64,000 nucleotides of DNA from Sinorhizobium meliloti. Lineage in GTDB: Bacteria > Pseudomonadota > Alphaproteobacteria > Rhizobiales > Rhizobiaceae. This document shows positions 1 to 8,932 of the stretch, piece by piece; the stretch's first letter is position 1; each line of letters begins with the position of its first letter. The stretch is taken from assembly GCF_035610345.1 (NCBI RefSeq), contig NZ_CP141213.1, positions 558,001 to 622,000 on the forward strand. Reading direction: 5' to 3'. Under the pieces are notes generated by a model, which worked only from the letters and a program-made list of their open reading frames with translations, was not told the origin of the DNA and made no database searches. The position numbers and the translations under genes are program-made.

Positions 1-376
1 CGTTTTCGAGCGCCGCCTCGACGATCGCATCGTCCTCCGGCGACCAGGGCGAAAGCGGCCCGAGATAGGGTGTGCGGCCGAGCTCTACCGCCTGGCGCGC
101 GGTGATCCTCTCGCCGGTCTCGGCCTGCTGCTCGACCAGAGCGAGCCTTTGCGCGACCGTGCGGCGGCCGAGCGTCCCGATCGGAGAACCGTCCAGAAGC
201 ACCTCCCCCTTCTTCGGCTTGCGGATGCCCGATATGAGCGACATCAGGCTCGTCTTGCCGGAACCGTTCGGGCCGATGATGCCGAGGAACTCTCCCGTCT
301 CGACCGTGAGGGAGACCTCCTTCAGGATGTCCACCCCGCCGGCCGACCATGAAACCCCGCGCGCCGAAAGCGTCAT
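1..376 (-). CDS. ABC transporter ATP-binding protein, B12/Fe-siderophore type (partial)
   Basis: Cytoplasmic ATPase of a BtuCD/FecCDE-type importer; the 3' part lies beyond the left edge, leaving about 125 N-terminal residues. The Walker A motif GPNGSGKTSL is near residue 30, and the Q-loop region follows at LALVEQQAETGERIT. The ATG at 376 overlaps the permease stop as ATGA, so the two are translationally coupled. The ABC signature, Walker B and H-loop are outside the window. The upstream cobalamin riboswitch makes vitamin B12 or another corrinoid the best substrate guess; a ferric siderophore or heme cannot be excluded from the ATPase alone. Confidence 0.9.
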   Translation of the reverse strand, partial: MTLSARGVSWSAGGVDILKEVSLTVETGEFLGIIGPNGSGKTSLMSLISGIRKPKKGEVLLDGSPIGTLGRRTVAQRLALVEQQAETGERITARQAVELGRTPYLGPLSPWSPEDDAIVEAALEN

Positions 377-1416
377 GCGCGGTCCCTCCTTTGTCCGAGT
401 ATCAACGCGAAGGCCGGAGCGCCGACGAGCGCCGTGATCACGCCGATCGGCAGGACCTGGCCGGGAATGAGAACGCGCGACAGTATGTCCGCGAGGATCA
501 TGAACACGGCGCCGATGAGCGCCGCTGCCGGCAGCAGGACACCGTGGCGGACGCCGACGAGCATGCGGGCCGCATGGGGGATGACGAGGCCGACGAAACC
601 GATCGACCCGACGATGGATACCATCACCGCAGTCATCATCGCCGAGACGCCGACAAGCGCGAAATAGGTTCGCCTGACCGAGATGCCGAGCGAGGCAGCC
701 GATTCCGACCCGAAGGTAAACGCGTCGAGGGGACGGGCATGCCAGAGACAGACGACGAGACCGAGAAGCGTCGCCGGCACGGCGAGCCAGGCATCCGGCC
801 AGCGCACGCCCGAAAGATTGCCGAGCAGCCAGAACATGATGCCACGCGCCTGCTCGGCCGTGGCCGCCTTGGTGACGATGAAGGAGGTCAGTGCGTTGAA
901 GAGCTGTGACCCCGCCACACCCGCCAGGATGATCGCCGCGGTGCCGCGGCCGGCCTTCACCGCCAGCAGGCTCACCAGGACGAAAGCGACCAGCGCGCCG
1001 ATGAAGGCGCCGAGCGGCAGCGTCAGCATCCCGGCACCCACACCGAGGATGGCGACGCTGACCGCCCCCGTCGAGGCTCCGGCGGAGATGCCGAGAATAT
1101 AGGGATCGGCGAGCGGATTGCGCAGCAGCGATTGCAGCACGGCGCCGGAGAGCGCAAGCGCCGCCCCGCAGGAAGCGGCCACGACCGCCCGGCTCAGTCG
1201 GTAGCTCCAGATGATGCCCTCGTCGATCGGGGCCAGCGGATAGCCGGCGTTCCACAGCCGATTCGCGACTGTCTGCGCAACCGTCCTGAACGGGATCGCC
1301 GTTTCGCCGATCGCAGCGCCCATCCAGAGTGCCGCGAACAGGATCACGAGCGCGGCGATGGCCGCGCCGACGCGTCCCGTCCCCGTTCGCCCGGCCAGGG
1401 TCAGCACGCGGCTCAC
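373..1416 (-). CDS. ABC transporter permease, BtuC/FecCD family
   Basis: Inner-membrane permease of 347 residues with the hydrophobic pattern of the FecCD family (about ten helices). Family stretches are visible: SGAVLQSLLRNPLADPYILG, GSIGFVGLVIPH and a C-terminal ALVGAPAFALIL. The start is taken as GTG at 1416, which overlaps the TGA of the binding-protein gene (GTGA). An open frame runs much further upstream but only inside that gene, so the longer version is rejected. It forms one operon with the binding protein and ATPase. The substrate is inferred from the riboswitch, not from the permease. Confidence 0.9.
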   Translation of the reverse strand: MSRVLTLAGRTGTGRVGAAIAALVILFAALWMGAAIGETAIPFRTVAQTVANRLWNAGYPLAPIDEGIIWSYRLSRAVVAASCGAALALSGAVLQSLLRNPLADPYILGISAGASTGAVSVAILGVGAGMLTLPLGAFIGALVAFVLVSLLAVKAGRGTAAIILAGVAGSQLFNALTSFIVTKAATAEQARGIMFWLLGNLSGVRWPDAWLAVPATLLGLVVCLWHARPLDAFTFGSESAASLGISVRRTYFALVGVSAMMTAVMVSIVGSIGFVGLVIPHAARMLVGVRHGVLLPAAALIGAVFMILADILSRVLIPGQVLPIGVITALVGAPAFALILGQRRDRA

Positions 1417-2480
1417 TTGCCGAACCCACCCTTGGAAGCCGGCCCAGCCTTGGGCGCAAGTCCGGCCTCGGCGATGGCATCCGCCAGCGCTTCGATTCCT
1501 TCGATCGTGCGGATCGTCGGGTTCATCGCCTGCGCATCCATGTCGAACACATAGCCTTTGGCGACTGCCGGCATGAGGCTCGCCACGGGATCGGTCTTCA
1601 GGAATTCGAGTTTGGCGTCGAGGCTGTCGAGCGGGTAGCGTCGACGCTCCATGGAACCGGCAACGATCATGGTCGGCTCGGCCTTGGCGATGGTTTCCCA
1701 GCCGACCGTCGGCCATTCGTCTTCTGTGTCGATGATGTTTTCGATGCCGAGCGCCGCCATGATGTAGCCGGGTGCGCCGTTCCTGCCGGCGACATAGGGG
1801 TCGGCATCGGCAGCGCTGGAGAACCAGAAGACCGCCGAGAGTTTGCCCCCGGCCGAGGCGACCTTGGCGCGCGCCGCCTCTTCTCGGCTTTTCAGCTCGG
1901 CCACGACCTTCTCGCCCTTGTCCTGAACATCGTAAATCTGCGCCAGCTCGCGAATTTCCCGATAGACGAGATCCATGGTGAAGACCTGCCGGCGCACGCC
2001 GTCGCTCGCCGCCGAATTCTCCTTGCCGGTGCAATCCGAAGGCGATGTGTAGACCGGAATGCCGAGCTCCTCGAACTGCTCCGGCCGCGCAACCACGCCT
2101 TCCGGGCCGACCTGCCACTGAAATTGCACCGCCACCATGTCCGGTTTCTTGGCAAGCACGCTTTCGAAGCTCGGATCGTTGTCTGCCAGGCGCTCGACCT
2201 TGGCGTTGACCTCCTCGTAACCTTCAAGGACGGGGCCGACCCAGAGGGCGGTGCCGGCGACCTTGTCCGCAAGGCCGAGCAGATAGAGGATCTCGGTGCT
2301 GCTCTGGCCGATCGAGACGGTGCGCGTCGGCGTCTTGTCGAAGGTGATCTGCCGTCCGCAGTTCTCGAGTGTCAACGGATAGATCGTCTCGGCAGCGAAG
2401 GCGGGACGGTCAAGAGCCGCTGCGCCTGCGGAAAAGGTGATGAGACCCGCAATGAGCGGTCGTTTCCAAAAGCTGTTCAT
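1413..2480 (-). CDS. Periplasmic substrate-binding protein of B12/Fe-type ABC transporter
   Basis: 355 residues with an N-terminal signal peptide (charged start, hydrophobic core, cleavage probably near PAFA-AETIYP) and a BtuF/FhuD-like fold: RTVSIGQSSTEILYLLG early in lobe 1, and KKPDMVAVQ before the hinge. It captures the ligand in the periplasm for the downstream permease. It is the first gene of the operon, about 180 nt after the riboswitch aptamer. The ligand is probably a corrinoid because of that leader. The Zur-like boxes further upstream suggest a metal-starvation response as well. There are no obvious His-rich loops typical of ZnuA-type zinc binders. Confidence 0.88.
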   Translation of the reverse strand: MNSFWKRPLIAGLITFSAGAAALDRPAFAAETIYPLTLENCGRQITFDKTPTRTVSIGQSSTEILYLLGLADKVAGTALWVGPVLEGYEEVNAKVERLADNDPSFESVLAKKPDMVAVQFQWQVGPEGVVARPEQFEELGIPVYTSPSDCTGKENSAASDGVRRQVFTMDLVYREIRELAQIYDVQDKGEKVVAELKSREEAARAKVASAGGKLSAVFWFSSAADADPYVAGRNGAPGYIMAALGIENIIDTEDEWPTVGWETIAKAEPTMIVAGSMERRRYPLDSLDAKLEFLKTDPVASLMPAVAKGYVFDMDAQAMNPTIRTIEGIEALADAIAEAGLAPKAGPASKGGFGK

Positions 2481-2662
2481 GAATAGTCCCCGAATGTGAG
2501 GCCGCTATACGGCCGTGATCGTCAGTCTGCCGATCGGGTTCGATCGGACGTGTGACGGCTGGATCTCGGGGAAACTGACGAAAGCGTGCGCCGCAAGGCG
2601 CGAAAGATGGTCATGGCTTGCTCCTGTTCCGGGCATCCCCGCCCGTGACGTTGGATCTGATT

Positions 2663-2864
2663 TGACGGCAGGTCTCCTGGCTCGCGGACAGAAATCGCTC
2701 ATCTGCCTTCCCGCGCAACGCGCAGTGGCTGGCGCCTGGGCGCCACGAGGATGAACGACGATCCGCTTACAGTTGCGGGGGCAGCCACGGTTTTGGTCCC
2801 TTTTGGGTCGTCCGCACCGTGTTCCCTATTAATCCCCTCCACCTCACGGGTAGGGGAACCGTCA
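2663..2864 (-). promoter_or_regulatory. Cobalamin riboswitch (AdoCbl class)
   Basis: Read on the minus strand, the aptamer landmarks come in the right order: TTAATAGGGAAC, GGTGCG, GCTGCCCCCGCAACTGTAAGC, GCCACTG, GGGAAGGC and the B12 box AGCCAGGAGACCTGCC (2667-2682). P1 can be closed by TGACGG (2859-2864) pairing with CCGTCA (2663-2668). About 180 nt of leader then runs to the ATG at 2480. A GC hairpin around CGCGCCTTGCGGCGC lies in that leader and could be part of the expression platform. In this RNA class, ligand binding lowers expression, so the importer should be on when B12 is scarce. Confidence 0.95.
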
Positions 2865-2932
2865 GGCTCAGTTAATTTAGAATGCAGCCTCCGGTCAAGG
2901 TGAAACGCGACGCCGCTGCATAGGGGTTCAAT

Positions 2933-2977
2933 ATGTTATGTTATTACGCTCGTCAACAAAAAGTTATGTAATAACAT
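2933..2977 (-). promoter_or_regulatory. Paired Zur-like boxes upstream of the riboswitch
   Basis: An AT-rich stretch contains ATGTTATTAC (2938-2947) and the dyad ATGTAATAACAT (2966-2977), plus an extra ATGTTAT at 2933. The same two words occur in the same order before aztD at 38436-38471. They resemble the ATGTTAT/ATAACAT half-sites of alphaproteobacterial Zur operators. The position just upstream of the riboswitch leader is where the promoter of the ABC operon should lie. The Zur assignment is inferred from the motif and the aztD match. Confidence 0.6.
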
Positions 2978-3041
2978 TTCATAAGCGCGCCGGACTTTTC
3001 CGATGAGCCTTCAACCGGTGCCGCCAGATCGGCATCGGCCA

Positions 3042-3416
3042 TTATGGCTTTGGGCCATCGCATGGCCGCAGGACGATTGGTTCCCGGCTTTGCGCCGCGA
3101 GTTCGCGGCAGCCGCCGGCGTCGCAAAGCGTCCAGCCGGAGACGGTCGCTCCGGAGGCGGCCAGGACCAGCTCGGGAAGCGGCGGCAGGTCGGGCGTCCA
3201 GACCCACCAGCGGCCCTGGCGACGGGCATTGTCTCCCGGCTCCATTCCCGCACCCGAACCCTGCACGCGCGCCTCCTCGAGAACGAGACCCTCGGCCGTG
3301 ACGGCCCAACGCTCCTGCCATTCGGTCTTCTCGACCGAATGGGTCCAGCCGAGGGTGAAGACACCCGCAGCAACGGCGACAGCCTTGCCGCCGATGATGC
3401 AGGCAAGCGCGCTCAT
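3042..3416 (-). CDS. DUF1850 domain-containing protein
   Basis: 124 residues with a hydrophobic N-terminus and the DUF1850 signature FTLGWTHSVEKTEWQERW. In this family the gene commonly follows a TAXI-type TRAP permease, as here: its ATG at 3416 overlaps the stop of the fused QM permease (4-bp ATGA overlap). Its role is unknown; a membrane-associated or periplasmic accessory to the transporter is inferred from the constant linkage. It ends at a WTLCDAGGC segment and a short tail. It is the last gene of the operon. Confidence 0.82.
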   Translation of the reverse strand: MSALACIIGGKAVAVAAGVFTLGWTHSVEKTEWQERWAVTAEGLVLEEARVQGSGAGMEPGDNARRQGRWWVWTPDLPPLPELVLAASGATVSGWTLCDAGGCRELAAQSREPIVLRPCDGPKP

Positions 3417-5527
3417 GCCGGTTTCGCCGTCTGCCGGCCAGCCTGGCGGGCGCGCCGCCAGATCACGAAGGCGAAGAGCGCGGAGAGTGCAAAGCCGACT
3501 TCATCGGTGATCGGCAGCGCCGCCAGCAACGTGAAGGCGGCCGCGGCCGCGAGCACCCGCTCGAAAACCCCGAGCCGGACTGCGGCGAAGCCCACCACGG
3601 CGGCACCCCAGAGCGCGATCGCCAGACCGGTCTTGACGACGATATAGGCGACGGCAGCCGGATAGCCCACCGATGCGGCCATCGCGCCGCCATCCTGCAG
3701 CATCAGCGCCGGCGAATAAACGGCCATGAACGGGATGACGAAACCGGCCGCCGCCACCTTGATCGCCTGGATCGAGATCTTCAGCCCGCTTTCCCGCGCG
3801 ATCGGTGCTGCCGCGAAGCAGGCAAGCGCCACCGGTGGCGTCAGATCGGCAAGAATCCCGAAATAGAAGACGAACATGTGGCTGACGATAAGCGGTACCC
3901 CGAGTTCCAGAAGCGCGGGCCCGGCGATCGACGAGGTGATGATGTAGTTCGGGATCGTCGGTATGCCCATGCCGAGCACGAGGCAGGTGACCATGGTCAG
4001 AAGCAGCGACAGAAACAGGCTTTTGCCTCCGACTGAGACGATGAACTGGCCGAAGGTATTGGCCGCTCCGGTCAGCGTCATCGTACCGATGATCACGCCG
4101 ACGAGCGCGCAGGCGATCGCCACCGGAAGGGCCGTCTTGGCCCCTTCGGCAAGGGCGTCGCGACATATCACCAGGGTCTCCCGGCCGCCTTTCAGCAAGG
4201 CGTTGGCGGCAATCAGCAGCGCCAGCGCTGCGACGATCACGCCGATGCCGAACTGGAAGAAGGCGGCCGCCACGAGGCCGAGGCCGACCCAGAAGATGAT
4301 GCGTATGACACCGGCGGGAAGGCCGAGCGCGAGCGAACTGCCCAGGATCAGAAGGCCGGTGAAGGCCAGGCCGACCGTACCGGCAAAAAGCGGCGTATAG
4401 CCGGAGAACAGCAGCCAGACGAGCGCGGCGAGCGGCAGGATCAGATGCCATTGTTCGAGGATTGCCGCCTTGGCCGAAGGCAGCTGGTCCTTGGGCAGGC
4501 CGAGCAGCCCGTACTTGCCGGCTTCGAGATGGACCATCCAGAAGGCGGAAGCGAAATAGAGGATCGCCGGTATGACCGCCGCCTTGACGATCTCGTAATA
4601 TTCGACGCCGAGCGTCTCGGCCATGATGAAGGCGACCGCGCCCATGACAGGCGGCATGATCTGCCCGCCCATCGAGGCCGTTGCCTCGACGCCGCCTGCA
4701 AAGGCCGCTCGATAGCCGAACTTTTTCATCAGCGGGATGGTGAACTGCCCGGTCGTGACCACATTCGCGACGCCGGAACCCGAAATGGTGCCCATCAGGC
4801 CCGAAGAAATGATCGCGACCTTCGCGGGTCCGCCGCGCCTGTCGCCGACGAAACTCAACGAGACATCGTTGAAGAGCCGGATCATGCCGGCTTTTTCGAG
4901 GAAGGCGCCAAACAGGATGAAAAGGAAAATATAGGTCGAGGAGACGAAGGTCGGGATGCCGTAGATGCCTTCCGTGCCATAGGCCATATGGTCGATCACC
5001 TGCGAAAAGTCGTAGCCGCGGTGATCGAACGGCGGCGGCAGATACTCACCCAAAAGGCAATAGGCCAGGAACACGCCGGAAATGATCGGCAGAGCCGGCC
5101 CCATCAGCGCCCAGGCTGCGGCAAAGACGACGGCGAGCGCGACGACCCCGAAGACGATGTCGCGCGGCAGTGGATCGCCGGCACGCACCAAGAGTTCCGC
5201 ATATTCGTAACACTGGTAAAAGGCGACCGCCGCGCCAAGGAAAGCAAGACTCCAGGCGATGATTTTTGCAACCGTGCCGTGGCCTGCGAGCGTCGCCAAC
5301 AGGGGAAAGACGAGAACCGTGACAAAGCCGACATGCACCACGCGCACGATCTGGCTCGCGAAATCGACGAGATGCGCCGCGGTGGCGATCTGGAACACTG
5401 AAAAGGCAAGCGCGATGGCAAACAGGATCCGTCCGTCCCATGTCGCCGGAAACGCCCGGGTCAACGCGTCGTGCCGGTGCAGTTCGGCCGACGCAGTTGC
5501 GCTTTGTTCATTGGTATTGTGGATCAT
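3413..5527 (-). CDS. TRAP transporter fused permease (4TM/12TM, DctQM fusion)
   Basis: 704 residues, strongly hydrophobic throughout, matching TRAP permeases in which the small DctQ-like and large DctM-like subunits are one polypeptide. Typical DctM text is present: GLMGTISGSGVANVVTTGQFTIP, EATASMGGQIMPPVMGAVAF and LGMGIPTIPNYIITS. It works in the inner membrane with the TAXI receptor encoded just upstream, taking up an organic acid or amino acid with sodium or protons. The start ATG at 5527 has a strong GGGGAGGA ribosome site. The substrate cannot be read from the sequence. Confidence 0.93.
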   Translation of the reverse strand: MIHNTNEQSATASAELHRHDALTRAFPATWDGRILFAIALAFSVFQIATAAHLVDFASQIVRVVHVGFVTVLVFPLLATLAGHGTVAKIIAWSLAFLGAAVAFYQCYEYAELLVRAGDPLPRDIVFGVVALAVVFAAAWALMGPALPIISGVFLAYCLLGEYLPPPFDHRGYDFSQVIDHMAYGTEGIYGIPTFVSSTYIFLFILFGAFLEKAGMIRLFNDVSLSFVGDRRGGPAKVAIISSGLMGTISGSGVANVVTTGQFTIPLMKKFGYRAAFAGGVEATASMGGQIMPPVMGAVAFIMAETLGVEYYEIVKAAVIPAILYFASAFWMVHLEAGKYGLLGLPKDQLPSAKAAILEQWHLILPLAALVWLLFSGYTPLFAGTVGLAFTGLLILGSSLALGLPAGVIRIIFWVGLGLVAAAFFQFGIGVIVAALALLIAANALLKGGRETLVICRDALAEGAKTALPVAIACALVGVIIGTMTLTGAANTFGQFIVSVGGKSLFLSLLLTMVTCLVLGMGIPTIPNYIITSSIAGPALLELGVPLIVSHMFVFYFGILADLTPPVALACFAAAPIARESGLKISIQAIKVAAAGFVIPFMAVYSPALMLQDGGAMAASVGYPAAVAYIVVKTGLAIALWGAAVVGFAAVRLGVFERVLAAAAAFTLLAALPITDEVGFALSALFAFVIWRRARQAGRQTAKPA

Positions 5528-5638
5528 GATTCCTCCCCTGAATTCCTGAAGCCCGTCGCATTCAACCGAATTCCGCGACGCGCTTCAGGGTGTCTGCCTG
5601 TCGCTTTGAAACCGCTTTACGGTTTCGGGCGACATGGG

Positions 5639-6595
5639 TCAGAGCAGACCCTTTTCCTTGTAGTAACGCTCCGCCCCCGGATGCAGAGGAATAGGCATTC
5701 CCTTGAGCGCATCCTCGATGCGGATATTCTCCGCCGCCTTGTGAGCCGCCGTCAGGGCGGGGATGTTCTCGAAGAGCTGCTTCGTCATCTGATAGGCGGT
5801 TTCGTCGGAAACCTCCGAATGGGTGACGAGAAAGTTGACGACGGCGACCGTCTGCACATCGCTGTCCTGCCCCTGGTAGGTGCCGGCGGGGACGGTCGCG
5901 GCGATGTAGGGCGCGCCGAGCTTGGTGGCGATCTCTTCGGGGACTGCGACCATCTGCACGTCGAGCGACGTCGCCAGATCCTTGAACGAAGAGACGCCGA
6001 GGCCGGCCGACTGCAGCGTCGCATCGAGCTGCCGGTTCTTCATCAGCTCCACCGATTCGGCGAAGGGCAGGTATTCGGTCTTGCCGAGGTCGTCATAACT
6101 CATGCCTGCGGCGCCGAGGATCGCCCTGGCATTCAATTCCGTGCCCGACTTCGGTGCGCCGACGGAAAGGCTCTTGCCCTTGAGATCGGCGACGGTCTTG
6201 ATGCCCGACTCCTTCGACGCCATGATCTGGATATAGTTCGGATAGATGGCGGCGATACCGCGCAGCTTGTCGAGCGGTGCCTTGAAACCGGCATCCGTAT
6301 TGCCTTCCCAGGCAAGCTTGACCGAATCGCCGAGCGAAAAGGCGATCTCGCCGCGCCCCTGCTGCAAGAGGTTGAGGTTCTCGACCGAAGCCTTGGTCGC
6401 CTGCACCTGCGTGCGTACGCCCTCGATCTCATCGCCATATATCTTCGAAAGCGCGACGCCGAGCGGGTAGTACACCCCGGAAGTGCCGCCAGTCAGGACG
6501 TTGATGAACTCGGCTGCGCCTGTCGAAGCCGCGGAAAGGGCGAGGGACGCACTTGCGATCGCCGCGATGGCGGCGCGTTTCAATGTTCGATTCAC
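5639..6595 (-). CDS. TAXI family TRAP transporter solute-binding protein
   Basis: 318 residues with a signal peptide ending near STGAAEF and the TAXI hallmark LTGGTSGVYYPLGVALSKIY at the mature N-terminus. The periplasmic receptor delivers substrate to the fused permease 111 bp downstream on the same strand. The start is placed at GTG 6595 because GGGAGGA lies 6 nt before it; an in-frame TTG 15 nt further upstream would put that ribosome site inside the gene. Substrates of this class include glutamate and other organic acids; nothing here fixes it. Confidence 0.9.
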   Translation of the reverse strand: MNRTLKRAAIAAIASASLALSAASTGAAEFINVLTGGTSGVYYPLGVALSKIYGDEIEGVRTQVQATKASVENLNLLQQGRGEIAFSLGDSVKLAWEGNTDAGFKAPLDKLRGIAAIYPNYIQIMASKESGIKTVADLKGKSLSVGAPKSGTELNARAILGAAGMSYDDLGKTEYLPFAESVELMKNRQLDATLQSAGLGVSSFKDLATSLDVQMVAVPEEIATKLGAPYIAATVPAGTYQGQDSDVQTVAVVNFLVTHSEVSDETAYQMTKQLFENIPALTAAHKAAENIRIEDALKGMPIPLHPGAERYYKEKGLL

Positions 6596-6856
6596 AGAGA
6601 TTCCTCCCAATCATTCAAATCTGGCGCGGAAGACCGTTCCTCCGGAAAGGGGCCGCGGCGTTACACTAGCAAGAGTTCGGCTAACTCTAAATGATTGATT
6701 TTGTGGAAGCGCAATCGACAACTTCGCCGATGCAGGCGGATCTTGCCGGTGCCCCGCAGCAATCGGCGACAATCCGCCTTCCGCTGGCTTCGGACAAATT
6801 CCTGCGCAAGCGCCGCGCGTCCGGCGACGCGCGGCGCTTGGCGTTTAGGTAGGATT

Positions 6857-7255
6857 TCAGCGGCGGCAGCTATCGGCCGCGCGTCCCCTTGCAGCGGCGG
6901 CGATATTCGACCGAGCCGCTCCTCTCGTCAGGCCGTGTTTGCGTTGGAATGTCAGGCTCCAACCGTCTCCCCTGGCCTGCCAGCCTCCGGCGGCCGATTC
7001 CGAGCGGCCAACCGTGGCGTCCCGTCTTGCGGAGCGCGCCTTCAATCTAGATGCAATTTCTGCAGGGTCGATCAGGATCACCAGCATGAAGCCGATCGGC
7101 GCGAGCACGTATGGGGGAATGCCTGTCGGTACGCTCGCGAAAACGGCGATCGACACGGCCACGATAATGCAGATCAGGTTCGTCAACGGGTGGGTGAGCG
7201 TCCTGAAACAGGTTTCAGAGACAGTGTTGTTCCGTCCGTAGTTCGACAATGCCAT
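6857..7255 (-). CDS. Hypothetical small membrane protein
   Basis: Weakly supported open frame of 132 codons. Residues about 23-65 form one or two hydrophobic segments (LICIIVAVSIAVFASVPTG, then YVLAPIGFMLVILI) followed by an Arg/Lys-rich part, a reasonable small-membrane-protein layout. There is no clear ribosome site, and the C-terminal half is low-complexity Arg/Ala. It lies 260 bp upstream of the TAXI gene on the same strand, and I recognise no family. It may be a remnant or chance frame. Confidence 0.35.
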   Translation of the reverse strand: MALSNYGRNNTVSETCFRTLTHPLTNLICIIVAVSIAVFASVPTGIPPYVLAPIGFMLVILIDPAEIASRLKARSARRDATVGRSESAAGGWQARGDGWSLTFQRKHGLTRGAARSNIAAAARGRAADSCRR

Positions 7256-7449
7256 GGGAGAGATCCATCGTTGAGTTGTTCCCCTGCCGAGATCACGATG
7301 ACTTTAGGCCCCGTCGACCCAAAATCATGGAACGTGATCGTGCAAGGAGCCAGAGCAGACATGGCGGCGGCAGACCGCACACTGTTCCGCTCCGGGCTCC
7401 CGCGGCGCGAATGCTGCAATATGTACCCTGAGACTCAGCTGGCAACGGG

Positions 7450-7489
7450 CCTAGGACCTTTGCCCTTAGGGGGTCGGACCAAGGTCCTA
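7450..7489. repeat. Inverted repeat TAGGACCTT ... AAGGTCCTA (copy 1)
   Basis: Two perfectly complementary 9-bp arms flank about 22 bp containing GGGTCGGACC. A closely similar arrangement recurs at 52452-52487. It could be a regulator site or a small dispersed element; no adjacent gene start explains it. Confidence 0.6.
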
Positions 7490-7645
7490 TAGATGGGCGC
7501 GGATGGCACTCTAGCTTCCTGGCTTCCCACCTATACAAGGACCTAGATCTTTTCAGCGACACTTGAGGCGGGGCCTCGCCGCTTTGCGGGGTCCCGCTTG
7601 CGTCGTCAACCGAGGGCGGGCGGGGAATAGTTTCGCAGACATGCG

Positions 7646-7675
7646 AGTGCCCGCGCAGGGGATGACGCGGGCACT
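7646..7675. repeat. 10-bp perfect hairpin in gene-free region
   Basis: AGTGCCCGCG and CGCGGGCACT are perfectly complementary around a 10-nt loop. No T-run follows on either strand, so it is not a classic terminator. With the GC hairpin about 50 bp to its left it could be part of a structured RNA or of a dispersed repeat. Confidence 0.5.
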
Positions 7676-7794
7676 GCAACAGGTTGGGGTCCTGAATGTC
7701 GCTGGGGGACAGAAGCGACACCTGTTAATTCTTCAGACGAAAATTTGTTCCGCAGCCGCGGGCGCGAAAGAAGCGACGCCGTCCTCCGCGCAGT

Positions 7795-8784
7795 TTATCC
7801 GGCAGCCGCTACGGCGAAACGGTGCCGGTAGTCGCCCGGCGACAGCCCGACGATGCGATGGAACAGCTTGCGGAAAGCCGCAGCATCCTCATAGCCGACG
7901 GTCCAGGCAATTTGTTCGACCGAGCGTTTGGTGAACTCCAGGAGCTCACGCGCCTTGCCGACGCGCAGATGCTGCGCATATTCGATCGGCTTCATACCGG
8001 TCGCCGCCTTGAAACGGCGCAGGAACGTGCGCTCCTCCATCGCCACCACTTTGGCCATCTCCGCGACGCTGACGGCGCGGGCCTCGCGCGCCTGCAGCCA
8101 ATGCTGCACCTTGAGGATCGCCTCGTCACCGTGATTGAGACGCGGCGAAAAGCTGGAATAGTGCCGCTGCTCGCGTCCGGCCGGATCGATGAGCAGGAAG
8201 CGCCCGGTCTCGACCGTCACCGTCGGACCGAACAGGCGGTCCACGAGGCGCATGCCGAGGTCCGTCCACGCCATGAGGCCGCCGGCTGTGATGAGGTCCC
8301 CGTCCTCGATGACGATCTTGTCCGGATCGAGCCGGACGTCGGGGAAACGATCGCGGAAGGCATTGGCGAACAGCCAGTGCGTCGTCGCCGGGCGACCCTT
8401 GAGCAGGCCCGTCGCCGCAAGCACGAAAGTCCCGCCGCAAGTCGATGCCAGCGTCGCCCCCTGGGCATGCCGGTCGAGCAGCCAGCGCGCATAGGGCGCT
8501 GCCTCCTCTGCTTCCATCGGTCCCGTCAGCCGGCCTGGGACAAGCAGGATCTCCGGCGCCTGCCGGGACCCGAGTTCGGGATGGGTGTCGAAACATCGTG
8601 CAAGACAGTCGTCGTCCTGAAGCCGCCAATGACTGACTCGCGCCACCGGTCCGCCGCGCTCGGCGGAGAATTGACCGGCTATGCCGATGAGATCCGTCAT
8701 GCCGTGGACCATCGCCATCTGGCAACCCGGATAAAGCATGAGGCCGATCTCGGCTCTCGCTGGCAGTGCTCGTCCATTCGCCAT
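7795..8784 (-). CDS. GlxA family transcriptional regulator (DJ-1/PfpI + AraC HTH)
   Basis: 329 residues. The N-terminal half is a DJ-1/PfpI-like amidotransferase-type domain ([36 protein letters not shown] with the nucleophile-elbow Cys). The C-terminal half is an AraC/XylS double HTH ([43 protein letters not shown], then [15 protein letters not shown]). The start is set at ATG 8784 because AGAGGGG precedes it; an ATG 48 nt upstream lacks a ribosome site. It is divergent from the hydrolase at 8933, 148 bp away, so it probably controls that gene. The effector is unknown. Confidence 0.9.
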   Translation of the reverse strand: MANGRALPARAEIGLMLYPGCQMAMVHGMTDLIGIAGQFSAERGGPVARVSHWRLQDDDCLARCFDTHPELGSRQAPEILLVPGRLTGPMEAEEAAPYARWLLDRHAQGATLASTCGGTFVLAATGLLKGRPATTHWLFANAFRDRFPDVRLDPDKIVIEDGDLITAGGLMAWTDLGMRLVDRLFGPTVTVETGRFLLIDPAGREQRHYSSFSPRLNHGDEAILKVQHWLQAREARAVSVAEMAKVVAMEERTFLRRFKAATGMKPIEYAQHLRVGKARELLEFTKRSVEQIAWTVGYEDAAAFRKLFHRIVGLSPGDYRHRFAVAAAG

Positions 8785-8932
8785 GTCGCCCCTCTTTGTC
8801 GGTTTCGGCCCGCCTAATGTCCGATCCGCCAATCCCGATCATTTCGCAATCGGCCTAAATCTTCAAGCACGGGGCGCGGCAAGTACGGCACCCCACCCGG
8901 CAGTCTTCCAACCCGCTGAAAGGATGAAGAAA

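Larger units (their letters stand above)
7256..7794. other. Gene-poor interval with inverted repeats and hairpins
   Basis: No convincing gene. It holds a TAGGACCTT/AAGGTCCTA inverted repeat (7450-7489), another AAGGACCTAGATCTT near 7540, a GC hairpin near 7566-7600 and a perfect 10-bp hairpin at 7646-7675. A minus-strand frame at 7293-7721 runs across all of these and has no recognisable domain. Confidence 0.5.

Noticed and set aside
2505..2702. Minus-strand frame of 65 codons just before the binding-protein gene
   Set aside because: It begins inside the cobalamin riboswitch core, has no domain and no ribosome site; the RNA explains the region.
7293..7721. 142-codon minus-strand frame in the gene-poor interval
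   Set aside because: No domain, no ribosome site, crosses hairpins and the inverted repeat; treated as non-coding.
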